This document shows positions 43,808-50,696 of a stretch of DNA of 64,000 nucleotides, piece after piece; the stretch's first letter is position 1, and the number at the start of each line of letters is the position of its first letter. A program made the position numbers and the translations under genes. The stretch is from Spirochaetia bacterium. GTDB taxonomy: Bacteria > Spirochaetota > Spirochaetia > Treponematales > Breznakiellaceae. The notes below the pieces were generated by a model that was not told the DNA's origin, did no database searches, and was given only the letters and a program-made list of their open reading frames with translations. The stretch spans positions 1-64,000 of the forward strand of contig BNVB01000002.1 in NCBI GenBank assembly GCA_025997795.1, in the 5' to 3' direction.

Positions 43808-45212
43808 TGTTTTTCAAAGCCTCTCTTATTGTTGCCGCCGCTTTCCGCACCGCACCATGATCATATCCGCCGGAGCTAATGCCCGTTACTATCGTATCAT
43901 GGATGGCGACAGCCGGAAAGTAGAAGGTCGATTCTTCTTTGCAATCTGCCACAGAAACAGGAATACCCTCTGCGGCGCACTCTTGTGCAACCGCATGGTT
44001 CACCCCGCGGTTGTTTGTCGCCGCAATAACAAAAAAGGGCCGACCGCCCTTAATACAATCGCCCGGACAAAAAACGCGGCGCTCGATACTAATTGCACCG
44101 GTTCCGTCTGTATGTTCTGCGGCGATTTTTTCAAGTTCTTCATGGAGCTTCTCCGCAATGATCTGTATGCGGCAGTCAAATGCAAGCAGCGTCTGTACCC
44201 GCCGCAGGGCAATAGTACCGCCGCCTATAATGAGTATGTTTTTTCCGGCGATGGGAAGAAACAACGGGAAAAAACCTGCACCCCTCTGGGCGCTGCGAGG
44301 CTCTGACTCCAGGGCCTTTTTTGTATTCGCTTCTTTTGAATTCTCTTTTTTTACATTCGCTTTTGCATTCGCTATTGATGAAATTACTGCGGCAGCGATG
44401 ATAAGCAGACCCCCTGCCAGCGCATAACGGGTGGGAAGTTCGCCTAAAAAGATAAACAGCCACAGGGGATTGAACACCGGTTCCAGCTGGGAGATGAGCA
44501 TCGCGTTAACTGCGGAAAGCCGCCTAATCGCATAAGCGTAGAGCAGCGAGGCGGCGCCAATCTGCACAAGGCCAAGGAACGTTACACGGATAATGTTCGC
44601 CGCCGAGAGCATGGGAGGGGCGGTAAAAACAAAGGGAAGGCCGATTACAACGGGAACAAGGTGCGAAAAGAAAAGAGCCAAGACCGGGGAAGCATCTTTA
44701 AGAGAGCGCAGAGCAACCATACCAAGAGCAAAACTGATGCCGGCCAGAAGCGCCAGACCGTTACCCAGCAGGCGCCCTGAACCAAGGCTGCCAAAGAAAA
44801 AGAGACTTATACCGCAGACAGCAAGTGCAACGGCGAAACACTGGACCCGGCGGATCCGCTCGCCGATAAGAAAACCCGCCATAAGGGCGGCCCATAACGG
44901 CGCTGTATGCTGTAAAAGAATCGCGTTAACCGGCGAGGTCATTTTGTTCGCCGTCACGTACAGTATTTTTGTGGCGGCGGAAGCAACTACCGCAACAGTA
45001 AAGGCGCTCACGGAAAAAAGCCTTGGCACTTTCCCGGGTTTGGCCTGGCGGGCAAACATAACCCTTCCATGAACCGTCGCCATAAAGGCCGCCGCAATAG
45101 CGCTCCGTATACAGGAAATTACCATCGGGTGCCAGTCTATCTGCTTGATAAACAAGCCGCTGGTACTCCAGCACAGCACACAGAGAAACATAGCCATTAC
45201 CGCGCTTACCAT
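43779..45212 (-). CDS. EamA transporter fused to precorrin-2 dehydrogenase
   Basis: The N-terminal ~285 residues are a ten-helix drug/metabolite transporter of the EamA type (two repeats; FLCVLCWSTSGLFIKQ, LLQHTAPLWAALMAGFLIGE, AMLISQLEPVFNPLWLF). A charged linker (about 285-320, NAKANVKKENSKEANTKKA) leads to a cytosolic domain of ~150 residues like SirC/Met8/CysG-B. That part has the NAD loop ILIIGGGTIALRRVQTLL, FFVIAATNNRGVNHAVA and TGISSGG. It oxidises precorrin-2 to sirohydrochlorin and may also chelate iron. The frame is continuous with no stop or start between domains. It is first in the operon with the HemC-CobA-HemD gene. The transported substrate is unknown. Confidence 0.85.
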   Translation of the reverse strand: MVSAVMAMFLCVLCWSTSGLFIKQIDWHPMVISCIRSAIAAAFMATVHGRVMFARQAKPGKVPRLFSVSAFTVAVVASAATKILYVTANKMTSPVNAILLQHTAPLWAALMAGFLIGERIRRVQCFAVALAVCGISLFFFGSLGSGRLLGNGLALLAGISFALGMVALRSLKDASPVLALFFSHLVPVVIGLPFVFTAPPMLSAANIIRVTFLGLVQIGAASLLYAYAIRRLSAVNAMLISQLEPVFNPLWLFIFLGELPTRYALAGGLLIIAAAVISSIANAKANVKKENSKEANTKKALESEPRSAQRGAGFFPLFLPIAGKNILIIGGGTIALRRVQTLLAFDCRIQIIAEKLHEELEKIAAEHTDGTGAISIERRVFCPGDCIKGGRPFFVIAATNNRGVNHAVAQECAAEGIPVSVADCKEESTFYFPAVAIHDTIVTGISSGGYDHGAVRKAAATIREALKNSDNHTNRQP

Positions 45213-45267
45213 GCTTTAGACTAACACAAAAAATTCAATATCTGCAAGGATTGTTGATTTTAGGCTA

Positions 45268-45296
45268 TTGCAAAAAAATAATAAGTTATATACAAT
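45268..45296 (+). promoter_or_regulatory. Promoter of mntA-hepT
   Basis: TTGCAA (45268-45273), a 17-bp spacer and TACAAT (45291-45296) precede the mntA ATG at 45320. AAGGA lies nine bases before the ATG. The region is very AT-rich. Confidence 0.6.
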
Positions 45297-45319
45297 GATA
45301 GAATATAAGGACATATGAT

Positions 45320-45640
45320 ATGGAAACAATGGAAAAATTGCGAAAAAACGGTATTTTCCTCAATTATGATGATATCATAACCATTTGCAAAAAATATTAT
45401 ATAAATGAGCTTTCGATATTTGGTTCATCAATTCGTGATGATTTTAACCAAAATAGTGATATAGATATTCTTGTATCTTTTAATAATTCAAATATAAATT
45501 TATTTGATATAATGGACTTAGAGAATGAGTTTTCAAAGTTACTTAATCGTGAAGTTGATATTGTAGAAAAAGAATCTTTAAAGAATCCAATACGAAAAAA
45601 TAAAATACTATCAACAAGGGAAATAATATATGCCGCTTAA
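45320..45640 (+). CDS. mntA: MntA-type nucleotidyltransferase antitoxin
   Basis: The 106-residue protein is a minimal nucleotidyltransferase: FGSSIRDDF then SDIDILVSF gives the G-S-x(n)-D-x-D catalytic site, and VDIVEK supplies the third acid. In MntA-HepT pairs the antitoxin inactivates the HepT RNase by adding AMP to a tyrosine of its R-X4-H-X-Y motif. It overlaps hepT by 11 bases. The codon usage and base composition (about 30 % GC) contrast sharply with the flanking chromosome, a sign of transfer. Its partner hepT is disrupted (see 45630 and 45846). Confidence 0.88.
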   Translation: METMEKLRKNGIFLNYDDIITICKKYYINELSIFGSSIRDDFNQNSDIDILVSFNNSNINLFDIMDLENEFSKLLNREVDIVEKESLKNPIRKNKILSTREIIYAA

Positions 45641-45977
45641 TGAAAACGATTTATCCTATTTGATTGATATTGTAGATTGCATTATGGACATTGATGAATT
45701 TACCGGGTCAATATATTATAGTGATTTTGAAAAAGATAAAATGAGAAAACTGGCGGTCGAAAGACAATTGGAAGTTATTGGGCAAGCCGCAAATAAAATT
45801 AGCAAAGAAACACAGGATTCAATTCAAAATGTTCCTTGGGGTAATATATTCTTTTATTTCTTCTATACTTTGCAATTTCCTTTAATAATTCCGGCACGGA
45901 TGTTTTTGATATATTCCATATTCTTTCCGCCAGTATCTCACCATAATCATGGGCTAATCTATTTCTCAATCCGATAA
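45630..45977 (+). pseudogene. hepT: HepT toxin gene with inverted 3' part
   Basis: The first ~70 residues are a normal HepT (DUF86) N-terminus: LIDIVDCIMDIDEFTG, RKLAVERQLEVIGQAANKI, ending at NVPWGN. From about 45846 the plus strand reads hydrophobic nonsense until a stop at 45975-45977. The missing C-terminus is found on the opposite strand of the same stretch (45846-45979), in the correct frame to continue after NVPWG. HepT is a HEPN ribonuclease whose active site is R-X4-H-X-Y, and that motif lies entirely in the inverted part. The gene as written thus makes no active toxin. Confidence 0.9.
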
Positions 45978-45979
45978 TA
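45846..45979 (-). other. hepT: Inverted segment holding the HepT catalytic motif
   Basis: On the minus strand the segment translates to IIGLRNRLAHDYGEILAER, then IWNISKTSVPELLKEIAKY. RNRLAHDY is exactly R-X4-H-X-Y, the HEPN RNase site and the MntA target tyrosine. Joined to the plus-strand N-terminus at GGT AAT|ATT it gives a full-length HepT of normal order. The ends fall within short AT palindromes (AATATATT at 45843-45850; AATATT at 45976-45981); no long inverted repeat is visible, so the exact breakpoints are uncertain by a few bases. Confidence 0.88.
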
Positions 45980-46056
45980 TTGGGGGAAAACCGATTGCCT
46001 GCTTTAAAAGATTTGGTCCCGGCGTAAAAATAGCTCTAAATTTATGAAATTTCCTG

Positions 46057-46085
46057 TTGACATATTGTTATACCTGTGTTATACT
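46057..46085 (+). promoter_or_regulatory. Consensus promoter of the mazEF pair (leaderless)
   Basis: TTGACA (46057-46062), a 17-bp spacer and TATACT (46080-46085), followed by seven bases and the ATG at 46093. This is the best promoter match in the window; the transcript should begin at or next to the start codon. Confidence 0.75.
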
Positions 46086-46092
46086 ATTAACT

Positions 46093-46341
46093 ATGAAGAC
46101 AGCAATATCTCTTTCGAATGTATTATATGAAAAGGCTGAGGAAACGGCCTCTTACATGGGAATTAAGCGAAGCAAATTATTTGCAATTGCTTTAGAGGAA
46201 TTTATTATACGGCATAATGGAAATATGATAATCGAAAAAATCAATGAAGTTTATGAAAGGATTGACAAATCAGAATTTGAACCCCATTTAAATGTAATAC
46301 TTGACTCACAAAGGGATGCGACAAAAAATGACACGTGGTGA
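46093..46341 (+). CDS. MazE/RHH-type antitoxin
   Basis: The 82-residue protein begins with a ribbon-helix-helix pattern (MKTAISLSNVLYEKAEETAS, GIKRSKLFAIALEEFI) that would bind its own promoter, and a C-terminal tail (YERIDKSEFEPHLNV) suited to wrap the toxin. It overlaps the MazF-type gene by 14 bases. The start at 46093 follows from the promoter; an earlier in-frame ATG lies within it. Its base composition is AT-rich like the adjacent mntA-hepT. Confidence 0.8.
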   Translation: MKTAISLSNVLYEKAEETASYMGIKRSKLFAIALEEFIIRHNGNMIIEKINEVYERIDKSEFEPHLNVILDSQRDATKNDTW

Positions 46342-46693
46342 ATGTATTTCCCGCGGGGAAATCTGGTGGATAGATTACGGCGTTCCATATGGAAGCGAAC
46401 CTGGATATAAACGACCTGTCTTAGTAATGCAAAATGATCTTTTCAATAACAGTAAAATTAATACAACTGTTGTAATACCATTGACAACAAATCTATTGCT
46501 GGCTGATGTACCGGGAAATATTTATATAGATAAAAAAGAATCTAAATTATCAAAGGATTCTGTAATATTATTATCGCAAATAGGTGTTGTTGATAAACAA
46601 AGGTTTGTTAAAAAAAATTCAAAAATAAATAAAGACACAATGGAAAACATTGAGAATAGTATTATGTTTATTCTCGGAATAAAAACATTATAA
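46328..46693 (+). CDS. mazF: MazF/PemK-type mRNA interferase toxin
   Basis: The 121-residue protein has the MazF fold: RGEIWWIDYG at the N-terminus, the substrate loop GSEPGYKRPVLVMQND with the conserved Arg, VVIPLTTN with the conserved Thr, and LSKDSVILLSQIGVVDKQR. MazF cleaves mRNA at short sequence motifs and halts growth until the antitoxin returns. The start is ATG 46328, overlapping the antitoxin; the nearest upstream ATGs lie within it. It appears intact, unlike the neighbouring hepT. Confidence 0.88.
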   Translation: MTRGECISRGEIWWIDYGVPYGSEPGYKRPVLVMQNDLFNNSKINTTVVIPLTTNLLLADVPGNIYIDKKESKLSKDSVILLSQIGVVDKQRFVKKNSKINKDTMENIENSIMFILGIKTL

Positions 46694-46806
46694 AACTACG
46701 GCCCCAACTGCACACATAACGTTCCGACTGTATATGTTTCGGACGCAGTAGCGGCCTGGCCTATGGAATGCTCTGCCTCTCCCGCACAAGCGGATTCTTG
46801 AGAGGT

Positions 46807-47839
46807 TTATTTGACACAGAAAGCGGGGGCGCAGCCACCAACAGCAGACGCACCGGTGCGGCTGCTGTTGGGGTTGTTATACTCTAAACCAATGCCACCG
46901 GGGTAGTAGCCGTCGTCGACATAACAGAAATCGGCAGTTCCCCCGGAATCAGGTGAGGCCAACCAGTAGAACATGTTACCACTCGCACCCGCACTGATGA
47001 AGTATTTTGTTCGTTTCAAATCTCCACCGCTTCCTGCCGGGTAGTATTCAAGCCGCCCCTGATTCGTACTGGTCTCAGATGCCGTTGAGGATTTTACATT
47101 GCTGCCGAACATCTCCCATTCGGTAGGGAGCCAGAGCATATCATTAATCGTGTCCACCCCGCCTTCAGGAATATTTCCCTTAGACACCCTGCGGGACGGC
47201 GCCCAGAGGAGACTCGCCGGCACGCCCGCGGCTTTAAGCCCCGTAAGGAAATTGCCGGTAAGGTAGGCCCGCATTTCGCTATCCTTGTAGCCGCCCACGT
47301 TGGTCGCGGTGAGGTTCATCAGGTTAAATCCCGGCAGGTTCTGGAACTGGAACACCAGGTGGGGGGGCGGTTCCATTGCCATTTTTGTCTCTGTAGGCGT
47401 TGATGCCCACCACGATAAGCCGCAACAATGTACTATTGTTTGCAGAAATCGTGGGGTTTGTGCTAAGGTTTATGTCACCCTGACCCTCAACGAGCGAAAA
47501 CCCAGTGATCACTTTCGTTAACTTGGTACTATACCGCTTAACCGTCAAACCGGCCAGGTCGATGTAATCGCCCAGGGCTATGGCTCCCAGCTTGAGCGCT
47601 GTGCCCGAACCTGTTACCGCCGGGCCTGTCGCAAGGTAGTCGTGGAGCGCGGTAAAGACTTCCGTTACTTTCGCCGCGCTGTTCTCCGTTACATCAATGC
47701 CGAATTTGGCGGCGATGCTTGGGGCCGAGGGGTTGGCGAGGGCGATATCGGGTAAGGCGATAATGCCGGGGTCAGAACTTGTTGATTGGCTGCAGCCCGC
47801 AAAGGCCAGAGCCGCAATAAGAGCGACAAGCTTTTTCAT
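46807..47839 (-). pseudogene. DUF6273-like lipoprotein with a frameshift at a C7 tract
   Basis: The N-terminus (MKKLVALIAALAFAGC) is a lipoprotein signal. The first frame continues to TLLRLIVVGINAYRDKNGNG and then runs to a stop at 47324. The second frame, starting at the same place, carries the rest of the domain: HLVFQFQNLPGFNLMN, EMRAYLTGNFLTGL, DMLWLPTEWEMFG, GCAPAFCVK. This domain is frequent in treponemal surface proteins. The break is at seven Cs on the minus strand (plus-strand G run near 47360). One base fewer joins the frames as ..GTAP-HLVFQFQ... It could be phase-variable, a true pseudogene or a sequencing error. The upstream leader is described separately. Confidence 0.8.
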
Positions 47840-47906
47840 AATACTCCTTCCTTAATTCACCAAGATAAAAACACTTGCCCTGAAAATGCGAAACATTTTC
47901 TTAATT

Positions 47907-47995
47907 CGGGCCGTTAGGACGCCATTTCCCACGCCATGCCTGGCCGGTGGCGGCTTTGCGCTTATCGGGGGAATGTTTGTTCCCCTCGTGCTTAC
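47907..47995 (-). ncRNA. Structured leader resembling a c-di-GMP-I (GEMM) riboswitch
   Basis: On the minus strand, between two surface-lipoprotein genes, the leader of the DUF6273-like gene contains AGCACGAGGGGAACAAAC, a GGGG/CCCC hairpin, and GCGCAAAGCCGCCACCGGCC. The last block is close to the GEMM core (ACGCAAAGCC-CCGGCC). A second helix can form between CCGGCCAGG and CCTAACGGCC. A further hairpin (GAAAATG/CATTTTC, 47884-47901) lies between the core and the start codon. The match is incomplete, so this is a candidate only. Confidence 0.4.
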
Positions 47996-49174
47996 TTAGT
48001 AGCTGGTATCGCTTACGCCGTCTACCTTGAAAGTTCCGCCATTAACAAAGACTTGCGCCCCTGAGCCGCCGCTGAAGAAGTTGCCGGAAATACTGGCTTT
48101 GGCAGCCGGGGGGTTCAGGTTGAAGATTCCACCCCACACAAACACGCCGCCGCCGCCGTCGACGCCGTTGTTCGCTGTATTGTTTGTAATAGAACCGCCG
48201 TTCATGGTGAAGGTACAACCAGTAGCGACATATACACCGCCGCCGCTGGCAGCCGAATTGTCGGTGATGCTCCCGCCGTTCATGGTGAAGATCCCGCCGC
48301 CGCCCTGTACTCCGCCGCCGTAGGCGCTGGCAGTCAGCGTTCCTGTGATAGTCCCGCTTTCCATGACGAATAAACCGCTGCTTATGCGCACAACAGGATC
48401 GCCCTTACCGTTACCATCTAATGTTGGTCCCCGAAGGATCAATTTTGCGCTACCGCCTATTTGCCACATAGCAACATCACCGCTTTTGACGAGCGCCCCA
48501 TCTCCTCTAAGGGAGATATTAACGCCGCTTGCAAGAGTAAAGGAAGGATTAGTACCTGTGGGTGCAATCTGGTGTCCTGTTCCGGTAACGTAAATGACAT
48601 AATTGCCCGCCACGCTTTGTATGGTTCTGAGATAGATGTCAAGAGCGTCGGGAGCATCGCTTGCGGAAAAATACGCATATTTAACATCGGGGTCGCCACC
48701 GCCAAAATCATCCGTATTCTCCGCCAACCCTGGGGGGCCTATGGTTATGGGGACAACATTACTTCCCCCTGCCGTTACGTTTACCGATTGGGGTGCACTT
48801 TCGGCATAGAGCATAACACCATACTTAACCTCTACCCATATAGTCCAGTTCCCCGGAACCACCGATACCGAAATTGCACCGACGCCGCCCTGGACAGTCT
48901 TTGACAGTATTCCCGGGCCGCTTCCGTGAATGATATAGGTAAGCTGGCTGAGATCCTCCTGCCTCGGCCCCCGATCCTCCTCCGGTCCTCCCTTAGTATA
49001 GGTAACAAACTTCCCCCCATCGGGCAGGACCAGGGTAAGGTTGCCCTCTCCGCCGGTGGGGATGGAACACGAGGAAAGTACGAATGTTACCAGTGTGATC
49101 GTCAACAAAGTTAACGCCAGCGCCGCTGTCAGCGAGGCGGCGCTTCCAAAAAAGGTACTCTGTTTCTTGTTCAT
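47996..49174 (-). CDS. Beta-helix repeat surface lipoprotein
   Basis: The 392-residue protein has a lipoprotein signal (TLVTFVLSSC). After an N-terminal region of about 150 residues, the C-terminal ~220 residues are short glycine- and asparagine-rich repeats of about 22-25 residues (FVMESGTITGTL, FTMNGGSITDNSAASGGGVY, FTMNGGSITNNTANNG). This is typical of right-handed parallel beta-helix adhesins or polymorphic outer-membrane-type proteins. It is likely exposed on the cell surface; the ligand is unknown. The repeats are similar at DNA level, so copy-number change by recombination is possible. Confidence 0.75.
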   Translation of the reverse strand: MNKKQSTFFGSAASLTAALALTLLTITLVTFVLSSCSIPTGGEGNLTLVLPDGGKFVTYTKGGPEEDRGPRQEDLSQLTYIIHGSGPGILSKTVQGGVGAISVSVVPGNWTIWVEVKYGVMLYAESAPQSVNVTAGGSNVVPITIGPPGLAENTDDFGGGDPDVKYAYFSASDAPDALDIYLRTIQSVAGNYVIYVTGTGHQIAPTGTNPSFTLASGVNISLRGDGALVKSGDVAMWQIGGSAKLILRGPTLDGNGKGDPVVRISSGLFVMESGTITGTLTASAYGGGVQGGGGIFTMNGGSITDNSAASGGGVYVATGCTFTMNGGSITNNTANNGVDGGGGVFVWGGIFNLNPPAAKASISGNFFSGGSGAQVFVNGGTFKVDGVSDTSY

Positions 49175-49249
49175 GGTGTCTCTCCTTTATTTTTCATAGT
49201 AAAAACTCCCAAAGTTCATATTTATAGCACAAAAAAGCCAATTTGGGTA

Positions 49250-49293
49250 CTAGACTGCAGTCTAGTTCGTCATAAATCGTCATAAATCGTCAG
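49250..49293. promoter_or_regulatory. 18-bp palindrome plus 10-bp direct repeats upstream of the sulfur operon
   Basis: ACTAGACTGCAGTCTAGT (49250-49267) is a perfect palindrome. It is followed at once by TCGTCATAAA twice and a third partial copy (49268-49293). The block lies just upstream of the -35 box at 49300 and between two divergent genes, a natural place for a regulator of sulfur assimilation and/or the lipoprotein gene. Confidence 0.55.
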
Positions 49294-49299
49294 TACCCT

Positions 49300-49328
49300 T
49301 GACATTTCTTTAAGATCCTGTTACATAT
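49300..49328 (+). promoter_or_regulatory. Promoter of the sulfite-reductase operon
   Basis: TTGACA (49300-49305), a 17-bp spacer and TACATA (49323-49328). The ATG at 49375 gives a leader of about 40 bases with AGGA upstream of the start, so this unit is not leaderless. Confidence 0.6.
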
Positions 49329-49374
49329 CCTAGTAAACCTATCGGATTGCCGGTTCAGTAAACAGGATGCTGCC

Positions 49375-50493
49375 ATGGATGTTGATTACAAAGCGCTAAA
49401 AAACGGCGGTTTTATGCGCCAAAAACAAAAAAACCGCTTTTCCCTGCGCCTTAAAGTGGTGGGTGGAAACCTTACGGCGGAACAGATCGTTGTTATAGCG
49501 GGGGCGGCCAAAAAGTACGGGGACGGACACGTCCACCTGACTTCCCGGCAGGGGGTGGAAATTCCCTTTGTCCGCCTGGAGGATGTGGAAGCGATAAAAA
49601 CCGAACTTGCGGAAAACGGCGTTTTAACCGGTGTGTGCGGGCCAAGGGTGCGTACCGTCACCGCCTGCCAGGGAGACGCTGTCTGTCCTTCCGGCTGTAT
49701 TGATACCTATACACTTGCCTGTGAAATTTCCGACAGGTATTTTGGACGGGAACTGCCCCACAAGTTTAAATTCGGCGTTACCGGCTGTGTCAACAACTGC
49801 CTTAAAGCCGAAGAAAACGACCTTGGCGTTAAAGGCGCTTATCTTGTTGAATGGAAAAAGGAAACCTGTACCTTCTGCGGTGTATGCCTTAAAGCCTGCC
49901 GTGAAGGGGCAATTACCCAGGAAGCAGCGTCTCTTACGCTCAATAAAGATACCTGCAATAACTGCGGCCGCTGCGTAAAGTCCTGCCCCTTCGACGCATG
50001 GAAGGGAAGGCCCGGTTATATCCTTTCCTTCGGCGGCACCTTTGGTAATCTTATCGCAAAAGGAGAGGAAGTTTTTCCTGTTATAGAGGACAAAAAAACG
50101 CTCTTTCGTGCGGCGGATACCGCACTCGATTTTTTTGAAAAATACGGAAAAGCAGGCGAACGTTTCCGCGCTGCAATAGAACGGGCGGGCTGGGACACTT
50201 TTAAAGAAGAGATGCAAAAGGCACTGCCTAAAGACAGGCTTACCATGGATGGGTTCGAAATTGACACAGCTATTGATATTACCGGCCTGGTGTGCCCGGT
50301 AACGTTTGTAAAGGCAAAAGCTGTCCTTGATGAAATGGAAACCGGGCAGGTTTTATCGATCCGCATGAACGACGGCGAGCCGGTACGGAATGTTCCCCGC
50401 AGTCTTAAAGACGAGGGGCATCAAATTCTAAAACTTACCGGGAACAACGATGGTACCTATAACCTTATTGTCCGCAAAGAGGAGGAACCGTGA
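49375..50493 (+). CDS. Siroheme sulfite reductase fused to ferredoxin and TusA domains
   Basis: The 372-residue protein is a small siroheme-[4Fe-4S] reductase: ferredoxin-like half-domain (residues ~15-75), then cluster/siroheme cysteines in TACQGDAVCPSGC and GVTGCVNNCLKAEEND. A two-cluster ferredoxin segment follows (CTFCGVCLKAC, CNNCGRCVKSC, about 162-205). The last ~75 residues are a TusA/SirA sulfur-relay domain (DITGLVCPVTFVKAKAVLDEM, with the active Cys). It could reduce sulfite to sulfide using ferredoxin-type electrons and hand sulfur to its own TusA cysteine. Nitrite is an alternative substrate. It overlaps the sulfur-carrier gene by four bases. The siroheme genes lie upstream at 41-45 kb. 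Confidence 0.85.
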   Translation: MDVDYKALKNGGFMRQKQKNRFSLRLKVVGGNLTAEQIVVIAGAAKKYGDGHVHLTSRQGVEIPFVRLEDVEAIKTELAENGVLTGVCGPRVRTVTACQGDAVCPSGCIDTYTLACEISDRYFGRELPHKFKFGVTGCVNNCLKAEENDLGVKGAYLVEWKKETCTFCGVCLKACREGAITQEAASLTLNKDTCNNCGRCVKSCPFDAWKGRPGYILSFGGTFGNLIAKGEEVFPVIEDKKTLFRAADTALDFFEKYGKAGERFRAAIERAGWDTFKEEMQKALPKDRLTMDGFEIDTAIDITGLVCPVTFVKAKAVLDEMETGQVLSIRMNDGEPVRNVPRSLKDEGHQILKLTGNNDGTYNLIVRKEEEP

Positions 50494-50696
50494 AACTAAC
50501 GGTATCGGGAAAAGAGAAGGAATACGAGAATGGAATTACGGTGACCGAACTTATCCGGCTTGAAAAAGTGGAAACGCCGGAATACGTTACCGTTTCGCTT
50601 GGTGATGAATTTGTCAAAACCGCGGAACTCGACAGCACCGTTTTGCATGACGGCGATGTGGTGGAGTTTTTGTATTTTATGGGGGGCGGTCTTTGA
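50490..50696 (+). CDS. ThiS/MoaD-like sulfur carrier with C-terminal extension
   Basis: The 68-residue beta-grasp protein looks like ThiS (MKLTVSGKEKEYENGITVTE) but ends in FMGGGL rather than in the bare Gly-Gly needed for adenylation. The extra Leu (or Gly-Leu) must be cut off first, and a JAMM protease is encoded two genes downstream. This matches sulfur carriers such as HcyS of Wolinella, in which a JAMM protease (HcyD) trims the tail and a ThiF-like enzyme (HcyF) makes the thiocarboxylate used to build homocysteine. It overlaps the next gene, and its own start overlaps the reductase stop. Confidence 0.82.
   Translation: MKLTVSGKEKEYENGITVTELIRLEKVETPEYVTVSLGDEFVKTAELDSTVLHDGDVVEFLYFMGGGL

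Noticed and set aside
46694..46806. Possible further gene between mazF and the lipoprotein
   Set aside because: No start, promoter or family pattern is seen in these 113 bases on either strand.
49330..49374. A sulfur riboswitch (SAM type) in the sulfite-reductase leader
   Set aside because: The leader is only about 40 bases and shows no SAM-box core or terminator.
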